From contig CP070641.1 in assembly GCA_020354085.1 (NCBI GenBank), positions 2,180,066-2,185,566 of the forward strand: 5,501 nt of DNA, in the 5' to 3' direction. Below are positions 5,068 to 5,501 of this stretch, piece after piece. Position 1 is the stretch's first letter; each line of letters opens with the position of its first letter. Source of the DNA: Pseudomonadota bacterium (lineage in GTDB: Bacteria; Pseudomonadota; Gammaproteobacteria; Acidiferrobacterales; Sulfurifustaceae). The notes beneath the pieces were generated by a model. The model did not search any database and was not told the origin of the DNA. It saw only the letters and a program-made list of their open reading frames with translations. The position numbers and the translations under genes were made by a program.

Positions 5068-5501
5068 ATGTCCAAGACCGAATCCCGCAACCGCGAGGCG
5101 CTCGATACTCGCACCTGGCTCGATGAGCATGGGGACGCGCTTTATCGTTTCGCCCTCCTGCGCGTGCGTAACTCAACTGTGGCCGAGGACTTGGTGCAGG
5201 ACACCCTGCTCGCCGGCTTGCAGGGCAAGACACGCTTCGCCGGCGGGTCCTCGGTGCGCACCTGGCTGATCGGCATTCTCAAGAATAAGATCATCGATCA
5301 CATGCGCCGCACTGGTCGCGAGGGGGTGCTGCCGGAGGAGCCGATCGACGACGTGTGTGACGCGATGTTCCGTGAGGACCACAGCTACCATTGGCGGGTG
5401 ATGCCCTCGGTCTGGGACGACCCGGATGGGGCCTTGGAACAGCAGGAGTTCTGGGAGGCGTTTTATCGCTGCCTCGGCGATCTCCCCGAACGCCAGAGCC
5501 A
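5068..5501 (+). CDS. ECF-type sigma-70 family RNA polymerase sigma factor (3' end outside window)
   Basis: The frame is open from the ATG at 5068 to the window end, giving 144 complete codons. Sigma region 2 spans roughly residues 22-82: GDALYRFALLRVRNSTVAEDLVQDTLL, split by the typical AEDLVQ helix (39-44), then RTWLIGILKNKIIDHMRR (64-81), the core-binding and -10 recognising helices. A linker of about 40 residues with W109 and W116 follows. Region 4 begins near EQQEFWEAFYRCLGDLPERQ (124-143), where the window ends before the -35 recognition helix. ECF sigmas direct RNA polymerase to stress promoters and are usually held by an anti-sigma factor encoded next door; here that gene would lie to the right. 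ECF sigmas of this type commonly accompany DUF2282/DUF692 clusters, so it probably controls the bufferin gene upstream. That link is inference from position and known context. Confidence 0.88.
   Translation, partial: MSKTESRNREALDTRTWLDEHGDALYRFALLRVRNSTVAEDLVQDTLLAGLQGKTRFAGGSSVRTWLIGILKNKIIDHMRRTGREGVLPEEPIDDVCDAMFREDHSYHWRVMPSVWDDPDGALEQQEFWEAFYRCLGDLPERQS

Noticed and set aside
4752..5126. Plus-strand open frame bridging DUF2282 and the sigma gene
   Set aside because: It is out of frame with both recognised genes, is rich in Arg/Pro from GC bias, and shows no motif.

Overview
The window looks like chromosomal DNA from a GC-rich proteobacterium. I favour a gamma/beta-type lineage because the metG tail, an orphan rnfB, nth and a DUF1841 gene lie close together; this is inferred from gene content only. 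Codon use looks even along the window. I see no insertion sequence, tRNA, rRNA or CRISPR array.

Layout. (1) 1-278: the 3' end of metG (+), the C-terminal tRNA-binding domain. (2) 279-464: non-coding, with a weak candidate promoter. (3) 465-1034: an exported mono-haem c protein of the DUF3365/Tll0287-like family (+). (4) 1044-1080: a GC-rich inverted repeat between two convergent genes, probably a shared bidirectional terminator. (5) 1083-1574: an isoprenylcysteine methyltransferase-like membrane protein (-). (6) 1575-1636: a short divergent promoter region. (7) 1637-4491: a tightly packed + strand operon of rnfB-like ferredoxin, nth, a FIST-domain protein and a DUF1841 protein. The first two junctions are ATGA overlaps and the third is a 3-nt gap. 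The FIST gene carries a one-base insertion at about 3159 that splits it into two frames. (8) 4492-4636: a possible terminator and a cluster of TTCTCG/CGAGAA half-sites. (9) 4637-4921: a small exported Cys-containing DUF2282 protein, which is the bufferin (BufA1-type) precursor family. (10) 4922-5067: a strong hairpin and a leader. (11) 5068 to the window end: the N-terminal part of an ECF-type sigma factor.

How the parts may work together. The rnfB-nth pair puts a soluble multi-Fe-S protein in the same transcript as a [4Fe-4S] base-excision-repair glycosylase. The DUF2282 plus ECF sigma pair is the start of a likely metal- or stress-responsive bufferin module. Its usual modification genes (DUF692 and DUF2063) and any anti-sigma gene are not visible and would have to lie beyond the right edge or elsewhere. 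The most useful things to check are the FIST frameshift, the DUF2282-sigma module and the repeated half-sites upstream of DUF2282.
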